53,158 nucleotides of DNA. Origin: Thalassotalea sp. Its GTDB lineage: Bacteria > Pseudomonadota > Gammaproteobacteria > Enterobacterales > Alteromonadaceae. A program made the position numbers and the translations under genes. This document shows, one piece after another, positions 24,454 through 32,903 of this stretch; within the stretch, counting starts at the first letter, position 1, and each line of letters begins with the position of its first letter. The DNA lies in assembly GCA_029237915.1 (NCBI GenBank), contig JAQWHD010000067.1, forward strand, positions 1 through 53,158. Reading direction: 5' to 3'. A model generated the notes under the pieces. It did not search any database. It was given only the letters and a program-made list of their open reading frames with translations, and was not told the origin of the DNA.

Positions 24454-25038
24454 ATGGTAAAAATAAAGATGAGTAAGCTGGTAGGTTTAGGCTCTAGTAA
24501 CGCGCGATTAACTATCTATATTAAAAATCGACCGCCCTTGGATGAGTACCAAAACTTAGATTCGATGAAGTTTATGCTGAGCTCTGAGATTTTAGATGTA
24601 GGCAGGTTGACCGGTAATCATTGGCGTAAAATATTTAATGTTTTTGCCAAGTTAATGTTCGAATTAAATGCTTCAACATATACTCGCTGGCAAGATTTAC
24701 GTGACCAATACTTATTACAAGAGGGTTGTAATGAGGCGTTATTATTCAGCCAGCCATTTTTTTTATCAAAGCAATCTCTGCCTGCTGATAATGGTATTTC
24801 TATTATCATGGGTAAAACTTATGCTTTAGATATATTAGCCAAGCAGGAAAATTTTTCTCTGGACAGCTTATTGTGGTTAAGTGAAGACTTTGCCATCAGT
24901 AAATCTCATCAGTTAATTGTCTGTCCGTATTTTGATTATAGGCAGCTATCCAATATTAAAATCACTCGATTGGTTAAGTTAATTAATTCCGTAGCTAATC
25001 CATCAGCTAATTCATTACCTAATGAGTTATCAACTTAA
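24454..25038 (+). CDS. DUF6942-like hypothetical protein
   Basis: 194-residue soluble protein. I recall similar proteins from Shewanella and Vibrio under the name DUF6942, with conserved blocks near IYIKNRPPLDEYQ, HWRKIFNVFAKLMFEL, IIMGKTYAL and LIVCPYFDYRQLSN. This assignment is from memory. There is no signal peptide or membrane helix. The start is ATG 24454 (weak GAGCGG before it) or ATG 24469. It is divergent from the SulA-like gene, with two LexA boxes between them, so SOS control is possible. It lies 149 nt before ackA on the same strand. Function is unknown. Confidence 0.78.
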   Translation: MVKIKMSKLVGLGSSNARLTIYIKNRPPLDEYQNLDSMKFMLSSEILDVGRLTGNHWRKIFNVFAKLMFELNASTYTRWQDLRDQYLLQEGCNEALLFSQPFFLSKQSLPADNGISIIMGKTYALDILAKQENFSLDSLLWLSEDFAISKSHQLIVCPYFDYRQLSNIKITRLVKLINSVANPSANSLPNELST

Positions 25039-25187
25039 TTAAGATGCGTTAAATCAAGTTAAGTTTTTTAATCTAATATTAAAAGCGTTAATTTATTGTC
25101 ATAAAACAATGTTTTAATTTACTTAACTTCTATAATTTAGCGATAATAATAGCTCGCAATTGAGCTCAACAAAAAAAGTGTACCTTT

Positions 25188-26390
25188 ATGTCCCAACAAA
25201 CTGTGTTAGTTATTAACTGTGGTAGTTCGTCTCTTAAATTTTCATTAATCAATCCAAGTAGTACACAAGTTACTATCTCAGGTATTGCTGAGCGTTTATT
25301 GACCTCGGAAGCTTTTATCAAGATATCTTGTAATAACGAAAAGTCTGTTATTCCTCTAACCACACCTTTTGACCATCAAGTTGCGTTGCAATACCTTGTC
25401 GACTTTTTAAATAAGCATGGCTTAACTGAGCAAGTTTCGGCGGTAGGTCATCGTGTGGTCCACGGTGGTGAGTCATATTCTCAACCGACGTTAATTGATA
25501 ACAATGTTAAAGACACTATTAATGGCCTTGCTCAGCTTGCACCTTTACATAATCCGGTTAACCTTATTGGGATAACTGCGGCAGAACAAGCATTTCCTGA
25601 TCTTAAGCAAGTTGCGGTATTTGATACAGCATTTCATCAATCCATGCCTGAAAAAGCGTTTATCTATGGCTTACCTTACGACTTGTATAAAGAGCAGGGC
25701 ATCCGCAGGTATGGCTTTCATGGTACGAGTCATTACTTTGTTGCAACAAAAGCAGCACAGGCTTTGAATATGCCGTTATCAAGTTTCAGTGGTATTACCG
25801 CTCATCTTGGCAATGGTTGTAGTGTATGTGCTATTGATAATGGTGAAAGCGTTGATACGAGCATGGGCTTAACGCCATTAGCTGGTGTAGTTATGGGCAC
25901 TCGTAGTGGTGATATAGACCCAAGTATTATCTTTCATTTAATTAACCAATTAGGCTATAGCCTAGATGAAGTTGATACCCTACTAAATAAAAAGAGTGGT
26001 TTGTTAGGCATTTCGCAAATGAGTAATGATTGTCGAACTATTGAAGATGCAATTATTAACGACAACAACCCACAAGCCAATTTAACTATGGATATCTTTT
26101 GTTATCGTATAGCCAAAACAATTGCTTCTTATATGGCTGCAATCAGTCATTTTGATGCCTTAGTATTTACCGGTGGTATTGGCGAAAATTCAGATTTGAT
26201 CCGCACGCGCGTAGTACGCTCTTTATCGTTATTAAATCTAAAATTAGATACAGATAAAAATACCGACATTAGATTTGGTAAGGCTGGTAGTATTAATTCT
26301 GATGACTCTTTAGCTTGTTTGGTGATACCAACCAATGAAGAGTTAGTTATTGCCATGCAAACACAGCAACTTATTGAGCAAGGAGAATAA
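25188..26390 (+). CDS. ackA: Acetate kinase
   Basis: 400-residue cytoplasmic enzyme that interconverts acetyl phosphate and ADP with acetate and ATP. It shows the N-terminal phosphate motif VINCGSSSLKFS, the catalytic region FHGTSHYF, the GLTPLAGVVMGTRSGD loop and the adenosine motif FTGGIGENSDLIR. Length matches E. coli AckA (400). It forms an operon with pta, which starts 2 nt after the stop. Together they make ATP from acetyl-CoA during overflow or fermentation and set acetyl-phosphate levels, which can phosphorylate response regulators. Confidence 0.97.
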   Translation: MSQQTVLVINCGSSSLKFSLINPSSTQVTISGIAERLLTSEAFIKISCNNEKSVIPLTTPFDHQVALQYLVDFLNKHGLTEQVSAVGHRVVHGGESYSQPTLIDNNVKDTINGLAQLAPLHNPVNLIGITAAEQAFPDLKQVAVFDTAFHQSMPEKAFIYGLPYDLYKEQGIRRYGFHGTSHYFVATKAAQALNMPLSSFSGITAHLGNGCSVCAIDNGESVDTSMGLTPLAGVVMGTRSGDIDPSIIFHLINQLGYSLDEVDTLLNKKSGLLGISQMSNDCRTIEDAIINDNNPQANLTMDIFCYRIAKTIASYMAAISHFDALVFTGGIGENSDLIRTRVVRSLSLLNLKLDTDKNTDIRFGKAGSINSDDSLACLVIPTNEELVIAMQTQQLIEQGE

Positions 26391-26391
26391 T

Positions 26392-28503
26392 ATGGGCAAA
26401 CGTATTATGTTGGTGCCAGTTGGCTATGGGGTAGGTCTTACTTCTGTGGCTTTTGGTTTATTTCACAAATTGCAGCAATTAGGTATTAATGTTGGTCATT
26501 TTAAGCCAATAAGTCAGCCATCACGTAATGTTATGTCGAACGATCAAAACTCGCCAGCAGAGTTTAGCCAATTTAACTCTACATCTATCCCTCTTAGCTA
26601 TGTAGAACAAAAAGTTGGTGATGGTGATACCGATGTTATTCTCGAAGAAATCGTTGGTAATTTGCAACAGTTTGAGCAAGAAGTGGTGATTATTGAAGGT
26701 TTGATTGAAACCACCAGACAGTCTTATGCTAGCCAGATCAATGCTGAAGTAGCATCTGCGCTATCTGCAGACATTATTTTTGTCGCCACACCCGATAAAG
26801 ACACCCCAGATCAATTTGAAGACCGACTAGAATTAAGCGCGAGCACCTTTGGTGGCTTAAAAAATAAGCGCTTAAAAGGCTGTATTATTAATAAAATGAA
26901 CTCACCTGACAAAGATGAGTATGGTTTATTGCCTACGGATACCGAATTTAATACCGACTTTGACATTCAACCTTGGCTTGACCTAAAAATATTTACCAAA
27001 CCACATTTTGATTTAATTGGCAGTATTACTTGGGATATCGACCTAGTTGCACCTAGGGTTGCTGAGATCAGAAACTATCTTGGCGCCGATGTTTTACATG
27101 CGGGAGATATGGAACATCGTCGTATCCGTAGTGTCAGTTTTTGTGCTCGTAGTGTTGGTAACTTAATGAGTCATATCGTACCTGGGCGCTTAATTGTAAC
27201 GCCAGGGGATAGAACCGATATTATTATTGCCACCTGTTTGTCGGCGTTAAATGGTACCAAAGTAGGGGCTTTATTGCTGACTAATGGTTATAGACCAAAT
27301 GACAGCGTGATGGAGCTTTGTCAGCAAGCATTTGAGTCAGGCTTACCTGTGCTATCTGTGCCGTGGGATACGTGGCGTACTTCAAGACACTTAATGAATT
27401 ATAACCCTGAGCTTCCTGAAGAAGATGTACAGCGTCATGATCGTATTAAGCAACACGTAGCTGATAATATTAGCTCTGACTGGATAAAGCACTTGTTAGG
27501 CACGAAAGTGACCGGGCAATTGCTATCACCTCCGGCATTTAGACATAAACTTACTGATTTAGCTAAATCGGCCAATAAACTTGTGGTGCTGCCGGAAGGT
27601 AATGACATTCGTACCATTAAAGCGGCGGCTATTTGTGGTGAGCGCAATATCGCTCGTTGTCAGTTATTAGGTAATAAAGAAGAAATTCTGCGTATTGCCG
27701 AACAGCAAGGTATCACCTTACCTAAAAATGTAATGATCACTGACCCTGAAAATATTATCGAAAACTACGTTAATCCATTAATGGAGTTAAGAAAGCACAA
27801 AGGCTTAACGGATATTGTTGCCCGTGAGCAGTTAAAAGATAACGTAATGCTTGGCACCATGATGTTAAAACTTGGGCAAGTAGATGGTTTAGTTTCAGGT
27901 GCGGTGCATACTACGGCTAATACCATTCGCCCAGCACTGCAGTTAATTAAAACGGCGCCGGGTAACTCACTAGTGTCTTCAGTATTTTTTATGTTATTAC
28001 CAGATCAAGTGTTGGTGTATGGTGATTGTGCAATTAATCCTGAGCCTACCGCTGAGCAATTAGCCGATATTGCAATTCAGTCAGCAGACTCAGCTAAAGC
28101 ATTTGGTATAGATCCTAAAGTTGCGATGATCAGTTATTCAACCGGTAGCTCTGGCTCTGGTGAAGAAGTCGCTAAAGTGGCGCTAGCGACTAAGCTTGCG
28201 CAAGAGAAACGACCAGACTTGATCATTGATGGACCGCTACAATATGACGCGGCGATCATGGAAAATGTTGCTAAGAAGAAAGCACCGAACAGCCCGGTTG
28301 CGGGTAAAGCTACAGTGTTTATCTTCCCTGATCTAAATACCGGTAACACCACTTATAAAGCGGTACAGCGTTCAGCGGATTTAGTAAGTATTGGCCCTAT
28401 GTTGCAAGGTTTGAATAAACCCGTAAATGATTTATCAAGGGGCGCATTAGTTGACGATATTATCTACACTATCGCGCTGACCGCAATACAAGCTACGCAG
28501 TAA
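26392..28503 (+). CDS. pta: Phosphate acetyltransferase
   Basis: 703-residue enzyme converting acetyl-CoA and phosphate to acetyl phosphate and CoA. It has the long proteobacterial layout: a degenerate P-loop ATPase-like N-terminus (LVPVGYGVGLTSVAFGL), a central DRTGG domain (about 210-330, CARSVGNLMSHIVPGRL and VTPGDRTDIIIA), and the catalytic PTA domain (about 375-700, VVLPEGNDIRTIKAA and YSTGSSGSG). The start at 26392 follows AAGGAG; an upstream in-frame ATG at 26350 lies inside ackA. Operon with ackA, then a strong terminator. Confidence 0.97.
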   Translation: MGKRIMLVPVGYGVGLTSVAFGLFHKLQQLGINVGHFKPISQPSRNVMSNDQNSPAEFSQFNSTSIPLSYVEQKVGDGDTDVILEEIVGNLQQFEQEVVIIEGLIETTRQSYASQINAEVASALSADIIFVATPDKDTPDQFEDRLELSASTFGGLKNKRLKGCIINKMNSPDKDEYGLLPTDTEFNTDFDIQPWLDLKIFTKPHFDLIGSITWDIDLVAPRVAEIRNYLGADVLHAGDMEHRRIRSVSFCARSVGNLMSHIVPGRLIVTPGDRTDIIIATCLSALNGTKVGALLLTNGYRPNDSVMELCQQAFESGLPVLSVPWDTWRTSRHLMNYNPELPEEDVQRHDRIKQHVADNISSDWIKHLLGTKVTGQLLSPPAFRHKLTDLAKSANKLVVLPEGNDIRTIKAAAICGERNIARCQLLGNKEEILRIAEQQGITLPKNVMITDPENIIENYVNPLMELRKHKGLTDIVAREQLKDNVMLGTMMLKLGQVDGLVSGAVHTTANTIRPALQLIKTAPGNSLVSSVFFMLLPDQVLVYGDCAINPEPTAEQLADIAIQSADSAKAFGIDPKVAMISYSTGSSGSGEEVAKVALATKLAQEKRPDLIIDGPLQYDAAIMENVAKKKAPNSPVAGKATVFIFPDLNTGNTTYKAVQRSADLVSIGPMLQGLNKPVNDLSRGALVDDIIYTIALTAIQATQ

Positions 28504-28526
28504 TTATACGCTAGGCTAAATAATAA

Positions 28527-28559
28527 CTACTCGAGGTACTCTCTACCTCGAGTAGGTTT
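28527..28559 (+). terminator. Terminator after pta
   Basis: CTACTCGAGGTA at 28527-28538 pairs perfectly with TACCTCGAGTAG at 28544-28555, followed by GTTTT. It ends the ackA-pta transcript. Confidence 0.85.
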
Positions 28560-28573
28560 TATATTGATGCTCG

Positions 28574-28617
28574 AAACTAGAAACTAGAAACTAGAAACTA
28601 AAAGTCCAAACTAGAAA
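28574..28617. repeat. AAACTAG tandem heptamer repeats
   Basis: AAACTAG is repeated nearly four times (28574-28600) and once more at 28608-28617. It lies between the pta terminator and the end of the convergent ydeP-like gene. The same CTAGAAA word appears in repeats at 23613 and 48599. Confidence 0.75.
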
Positions 28618-28634
28618 CTCCTGCCCCTAACGCC

Positions 28635-30962
28635 TTATATAATCCTTTGTGACTCTAGCTTAGTTAATATCACCGGAATTGATTTCGAGGTTGGCGTATA
28701 CGATCTGTCGCCAAAGCTATCAAGCGGTACTAAAGGGTTGGTTTCTGGGTAATAAGCGGCTAAGTTATCTCTAGGGATATCATAAAAGCGTAATTTAAAA
28801 TCATCAACACTGCGGGTTACCCCATCTTTCCAAATTGAAGTGATTTTAACTAAGTCGTTTTCTTTAAACTTTAATCGTTTAGCATCCTGCGGATTAATAA
28901 ACAGTACTTTACGCTCGCCAACAACGCCTCGGTACCTATCGTTCATGCCATAAATTGTGGTGTTGAATTGATCGTGCGAGCGCATCGATTGTAGGGTAAA
29001 GATCTTTTGCTGTTTTTCTTGCTCATACGCGGCTATATCCATATCTACTACAGACTCAGGCAACAGGTTGGCACTAAATTGAGCTTTGCTCGAGCTTGTT
29101 TTCCAAACATAATCTGCTGCGCTATTACCTAAATAGAAACCGCCAGGGCTAGCAAGCTTTGTAGAGAAACCTTTAAACTCTGGGATTATATGTTCGATCA
29201 TCGCTCGAATTTTTTGATAATCATTACCTAGAGCTAGCCAATCTATTTGAGTTGAACCTAGTGTCGCATGGGCAATATTGGCAACTATGTTGGTTTCAGA
29301 GCGAAGCAGGGCTGATGCGGGCTCTACACTACCGTGGGAGGCATGTACCATTGAAAAAGTATCTTCTACAGTAACAAACTGCTCACCGCTTAATTGCCTG
29401 TCAATTTCGGTTCGGCCTAAACAAGGTAAGATAAGCGCATCTTCGCCAATTTGTAAATGACTCCGATTTAACTTGGTAGAGACTTGTACATTTAACTTAG
29501 TATTTTTTAATGCTTGGTAGGTTTGCTTAGTATCTGGCGCTGCTGCGGCAATATTACCGCCTAAACAAATTAATACTTTGCTTTGTTTTTGCAACAACGC
29601 AGTAAGCGCATGGTAAACGTTATGGCCATCATCTTTTGGCATAGCTATATTTAAGTGCTTGCCTTGTGCCGCTAAAAACTCGGCTGGCGGCTTTTCATTA
29701 ATCCCCATAGTGCGATTACCTTGCACATTAGAATGGCCACGAACAGGACAAAGACCAGCACCTTCAACGCCGATATTACCTTTAAGTAGCTGCAAATTCA
29801 CAAACTCTTGAATAGTCAGTACCGAGTGCTTATGCTGAGTTATACCCATTGCCCACGTTATGATGACTTTATCTGAGGTTAAGAACGTTTCTGCTGCTTG
29901 TTCAATTTCAAATTGACTAAGACCCGATTGACTAACAATTTGCGGCCACGAGGTTTGCTCAACTTGTTGCACATACTCGTCAAAGTTGTGGCAATGTTCA
30001 CTAATAAAATCTAAATTGAGGATCGGCGTGAGTGAGTTATCTATACAGTGTTGCTCTTTCGCCAAAATGTATTTAACCATACCGCGCACCGCAGCCATAT
30101 CGCCACCTAATAACGGCGTGTAATAAGCATGGCTTATCTCTGTAGCACTCGATGTAAGTAATTCAATAGGGTTTTGCGGGCTGGCAAAACGCTCTAACGC
30201 GACTTCCTTTAAATTATTAAAGGTTAGTATTTTACAGCCATTTTTAGCGGCACTGCGCAGGGCGTTCATCATTCTTGGATGATTGGTCCCTGGGTTTTGA
30301 CCAAACACCAATATAGCATCGGCTTTATCAAAATCATCTAAAACAACCGTACCTTTACCTATACCTATGGTTTCTTTAAGGGCTACACCACTAGCTTCAT
30401 GACACATGTTTGAGCAATCAGGGAAGTTATTGGTGCCGAACGTACGGCCAAATAATTGATATAAGAATGAGGCTTCGTTACTCGCACGACCAGATGTGTA
30501 AAATTCGGCTTGGTTTGGATTGTCTAACGCGTTTAAATGTTCGCTAATGCAGGCATAAGCATTATCCCATGAGATCTCTTCATAATGATCCGTTGCGCTA
30601 TTGTAGCGTACCGGTTGAGTTAAACGGCCTTGGTATTCAAGCCAATAATCACTCTGCTTTTGTAATTGGCTAACGCTGTATTGTTTGAAAAACTCGGCAT
30701 CAACTTTTTTAGAGGTAGACTCCCAAGCAATCGCTTTAGCGCCGTTTTCACAAAAATGCAGAAAGCCTTGTTGCTTATCACCCCAAGCACAACCAGGACA
30801 GTCAAAGCCTTTGTCTTTGTTAGCAACTAGTAAGTTTTTTAAATTAGTTTTTGGCTGCTCGCTTTTAATAATATGTTTAAGCGTTGATGTTAATGATGAA
30901 ATGCCACCAGCTTTTGCTGGTTTAGTAAAATTACTTAATGATGGTTTTTGTTTATCTGCCAC
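28635..30962 (-). CDS. Molybdopterin oxidoreductase, FdhF/YdeP family
   Basis: 775-residue cytoplasmic molybdoenzyme of the YdeP type. CPGCAWG (Cys55, Cys58) and downstream HFC at about 70 begin the iron-sulphur site; an N-terminal ferredoxin extension is absent. The molybdopterin domains show YTSGRASNEASFLYQLFGR and VFGQNPGTNHPRM. The C-terminal dinucleotide-binding domain begins near 650 (FTLQSMRSHDQFNTTIYG). E. coli YdeP is linked to acid resistance; the substrate is not known. The start is GTG 30962, 11 nt after fdhD, which it needs for cofactor sulphuration. It is convergent with pta. Confidence 0.9.
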   Translation of the reverse strand: MADKQKPSLSNFTKPAKAGGISSLTSTLKHIIKSEQPKTNLKNLLVANKDKGFDCPGCAWGDKQQGFLHFCENGAKAIAWESTSKKVDAEFFKQYSVSQLQKQSDYWLEYQGRLTQPVRYNSATDHYEEISWDNAYACISEHLNALDNPNQAEFYTSGRASNEASFLYQLFGRTFGTNNFPDCSNMCHEASGVALKETIGIGKGTVVLDDFDKADAILVFGQNPGTNHPRMMNALRSAAKNGCKILTFNNLKEVALERFASPQNPIELLTSSATEISHAYYTPLLGGDMAAVRGMVKYILAKEQHCIDNSLTPILNLDFISEHCHNFDEYVQQVEQTSWPQIVSQSGLSQFEIEQAAETFLTSDKVIITWAMGITQHKHSVLTIQEFVNLQLLKGNIGVEGAGLCPVRGHSNVQGNRTMGINEKPPAEFLAAQGKHLNIAMPKDDGHNVYHALTALLQKQSKVLICLGGNIAAAAPDTKQTYQALKNTKLNVQVSTKLNRSHLQIGEDALILPCLGRTEIDRQLSGEQFVTVEDTFSMVHASHGSVEPASALLRSETNIVANIAHATLGSTQIDWLALGNDYQKIRAMIEHIIPEFKGFSTKLASPGGFYLGNSAADYVWKTSSSKAQFSANLLPESVVDMDIAAYEQEKQQKIFTLQSMRSHDQFNTTIYGMNDRYRGVVGERKVLFINPQDAKRLKFKENDLVKITSIWKDGVTRSVDDFKLRFYDIPRDNLAAYYPETNPLVPLDSFGDRSYTPTSKSIPVILTKLESQRII

Positions 30963-30973
30963 AACAAAAGGCC

Positions 30974-31771
30974 TTAATAATAAATAGGATCGTCATGTTT
31001 ACGAACATGAACTAGATTTAAATGATTGTCTTGAGCTACTTTAACCGCTAATTGACTCGGTGATGCTAAACAAAGTAAGTGAGGAACTTTGGCAATGATT
31101 GCTTTATTTACCAACTCAACACTACAGCGACTTGTTACTAACAGCGCATGGTCACTAGCAATTAATTGCTTGTTTACCAGATAGCCTATAGTTTTATCCA
31201 GAGCATTATGACGGCCAACGTCTTCAGCACACGCCACTATTTCTCCATTACGTTCTCCATTAAGTTCTCCCTTAAGGTTAATTAATGCAGCGGCATGCAA
31301 AGCTCCAGATTTCTTAGCGAGTAATTGCCAATGGCCTAATTGATTTATCGATTGTTCAATCACCGCTACAGAAAGAGCTGGCGTTAAACTTAACGGTGTT
31401 AATTTTGGCAACGCTTGGGCAATGGCTTCAACCCCGCAAATGCCACAACTACTGTTGCTATTAACACTGCGTTTTTTATCTTTTAAGCCTTTAGTAATAC
31501 GGTTTGCTACGCTTACATCAACTAATGCGGTAAAGTTATTAGAGTCGATATCTAAGCTAATGTCATGAATGTCGTATCTGAACTGGATGATTTGCTCACT
31601 CAGTAAAAAGCCAATAACGAAATGTTCAAGCTCATAAGGGCTAGCCATCATTACCGTGTATTTAATTGAGTTGATGGCAATGGCTACAGCATATTCTTCT
31701 ACTAAGGCTGCATCTGAACTTGCAGCAACTTTCTGCGCTGGACTGTGGGTTGAACCTGTGTTTTCTATCAA
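30974..31771 (-). CDS. fdhD: Formate dehydrogenase accessory sulfurtransferase FdhD
   Basis: 265-residue protein that passes sulphur from a cysteine desulphurase to the molybdenum cofactor of formate dehydrogenases. The essential CGICG motif is present (Cys109 and Cys112). Family blocks are MMASPYELEHFVIGFLLSEQ, ALLVTSRCSVELVNKA and CAEDVGRHNALDK. The reading frame appears to start at a TTG (31771) with no strong ribosome site; no in-frame ATG precedes the conserved region, so the start is uncertain. It is the first gene of an operon with the ydeP-like gene, which is likely its client. Confidence 0.92.
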   Translation of the reverse strand: MIENTGSTHSPAQKVAASSDAALVEEYAVAIAINSIKYTVMMASPYELEHFVIGFLLSEQIIQFRYDIHDISLDIDSNNFTALVDVSVANRITKGLKDKKRSVNSNSSCGICGVEAIAQALPKLTPLSLTPALSVAVIEQSINQLGHWQLLAKKSGALHAAALINLKGELNGERNGEIVACAEDVGRHNALDKTIGYLVNKQLIASDHALLVTSRCSVELVNKAIIAKVPHLLCLASPSQLAVKVAQDNHLNLVHVRKHDDPIYY

Positions 31772-31931
31772 GGCTATGTCTGCAAAGAGCGAGTTGTTAT
31801 ATGTGCTTAATATACCATAAACCGTTTAATATAGTGTAGAGTGAATTTCACTAACTTGTTGCTACAATACTTGTTTTTACATATCATTTACTATATTGTT
31901 GACAAGTTTTTTAATGATATGGATAATTATT

Positions 31932-32480
31932 ATGACAGGTACAATTTCACAACAAAAACAACAACTTTTTGCTTCTGCCATAACTAATGGTGACGTAATT
32001 GTACGTACTCCGACATCTGATGATTCTGATCTTAACCCAACAGCTCCGTCATATTCTAATCAAGAAGCTTTAATCAATGGCATTTGGATGATCCGCAACG
32101 GTATTTCTTTATCGGAAGCGTCGCAATTATTTAATAAATGTTCATTAGCAACAGTTTGGGGCTTTAAAAAAGTAGCCACCGATTTTAATAATTGGAATAT
32201 TGAACAAGAGCCTTCTGATCTAACATTAACTGAGTTAAATGAAGAGCTTACCAATAAGAACGAATTCATTAAACAACTCGAAAAACAACTGAAAAACCTG
32301 ATGGCGATTCTGGCCTCAGCCAAAGAGCAAGACCCGGCTTTAATGAACCGTGTTACCTTGCAATACATCAATGATAGCCGTCGTGAAACGGTAGATAGCG
32401 CTAAAGAAGAAGCACGCCTTAAAGCTGAGAAAGAAGCTGAAGAGCAAGCCTTACTTGTTAGGCAGATGCTTAATTTTTAA
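31932..32480 (+). CDS. Uncharacterised helix-turn-helix/coiled-coil protein
   Basis: 182-residue soluble protein that I cannot assign. Residues about 40-75 (ALINGIWMIRNGISLSEASQLF) look like a small helix-turn-helix. Residues about 95-180 are predicted to form a long coiled coil with many Glu, Lys and Ala, ending AEEQALLVRQMLNF. There is no signal peptide. The start is ATG 31932, with GGA at about 8 nt; the frame also has upstream TTG and ATG codons at 31896 and 31914. It is divergent from fdhD and convergent with tRNA-Val. Codon use looks like its neighbours. Confidence 0.7.
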   Translation: MTGTISQQKQQLFASAITNGDVIVRTPTSDDSDLNPTAPSYSNQEALINGIWMIRNGISLSEASQLFNKCSLATVWGFKKVATDFNNWNIEQEPSDLTLTELNEELTNKNEFIKQLEKQLKNLMAILASAKEQDPALMNRVTLQYINDSRRETVDSAKEEARLKAEKEAEEQALLVRQMLNF

Positions 32481-32617
32481 TGTGAAAGTGTTGAACTCTG
32501 CTCACAAAATATAAAGCCCGTAAGTCTAAATTACTAAAACCCAAACTCATCGTCATCTTTATAGATGCTGGCATTTTTCGCTATAAAACCGCATTAATTT
32601 AAATTTAGACATAAAAA

Positions 32618-32653
32618 AACCAGAACTCCTTATGTTTAAAGGACTTTCTGGTT
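32618..32653 (-). terminator. Two-sided terminator after tRNA-Val
   Basis: AACCAGAA at 32618-32625 pairs with TTCTGGTT at 32646-32653, with an inner TCCTT/AAGGA pairing. On the minus strand seven Ts follow, so it terminates the tRNA-Val transcript 40 nt after the CCA end. The + strand side has CTTTT and may stop the coiled-coil gene. Confidence 0.8.
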
Positions 32654-32692
32654 CTTTTAGGTTTGATTCTTTTTATAAGAATAACCTGAATG

Positions 32693-32769
32693 TGGTGCTC
32701 GCTACTGGACTCGAACCAGTGACACCTTGCATGTCATGCAAGTACTCTAACCAACTGAGCTAAGCGAGC
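32693..32769 (-). tRNA. tRNA-Val (anticodon GAC)
   Basis: 77-nt tRNA gene on the minus strand, including an encoded CCA. The acceptor stem is GCTCGCT with AGCGAGC, the D-loop GCTCAGTTGGTTAGAGTA, and the T arm contains GGTTCGAGTCC. The anticodon stem CTTGC/GCAAG encloses loop ATGACAT, giving anticodon GAC, which reads GUC valine codons. It is a single tRNA with its own terminator. Confidence 0.95.
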
Positions 32770-32903
32770 TTATTCTGTATCTGTTGTGTGGACAACGAAG
32801 CTATAGTAACGAGCTGTTTTTATTGATGCAAGCGCTTTTAGCAATACTATTATAAATAGTTTACTGTTTGCACAAAAGTTAAACAATTGTTGGTTGTTTA
32901 ACT

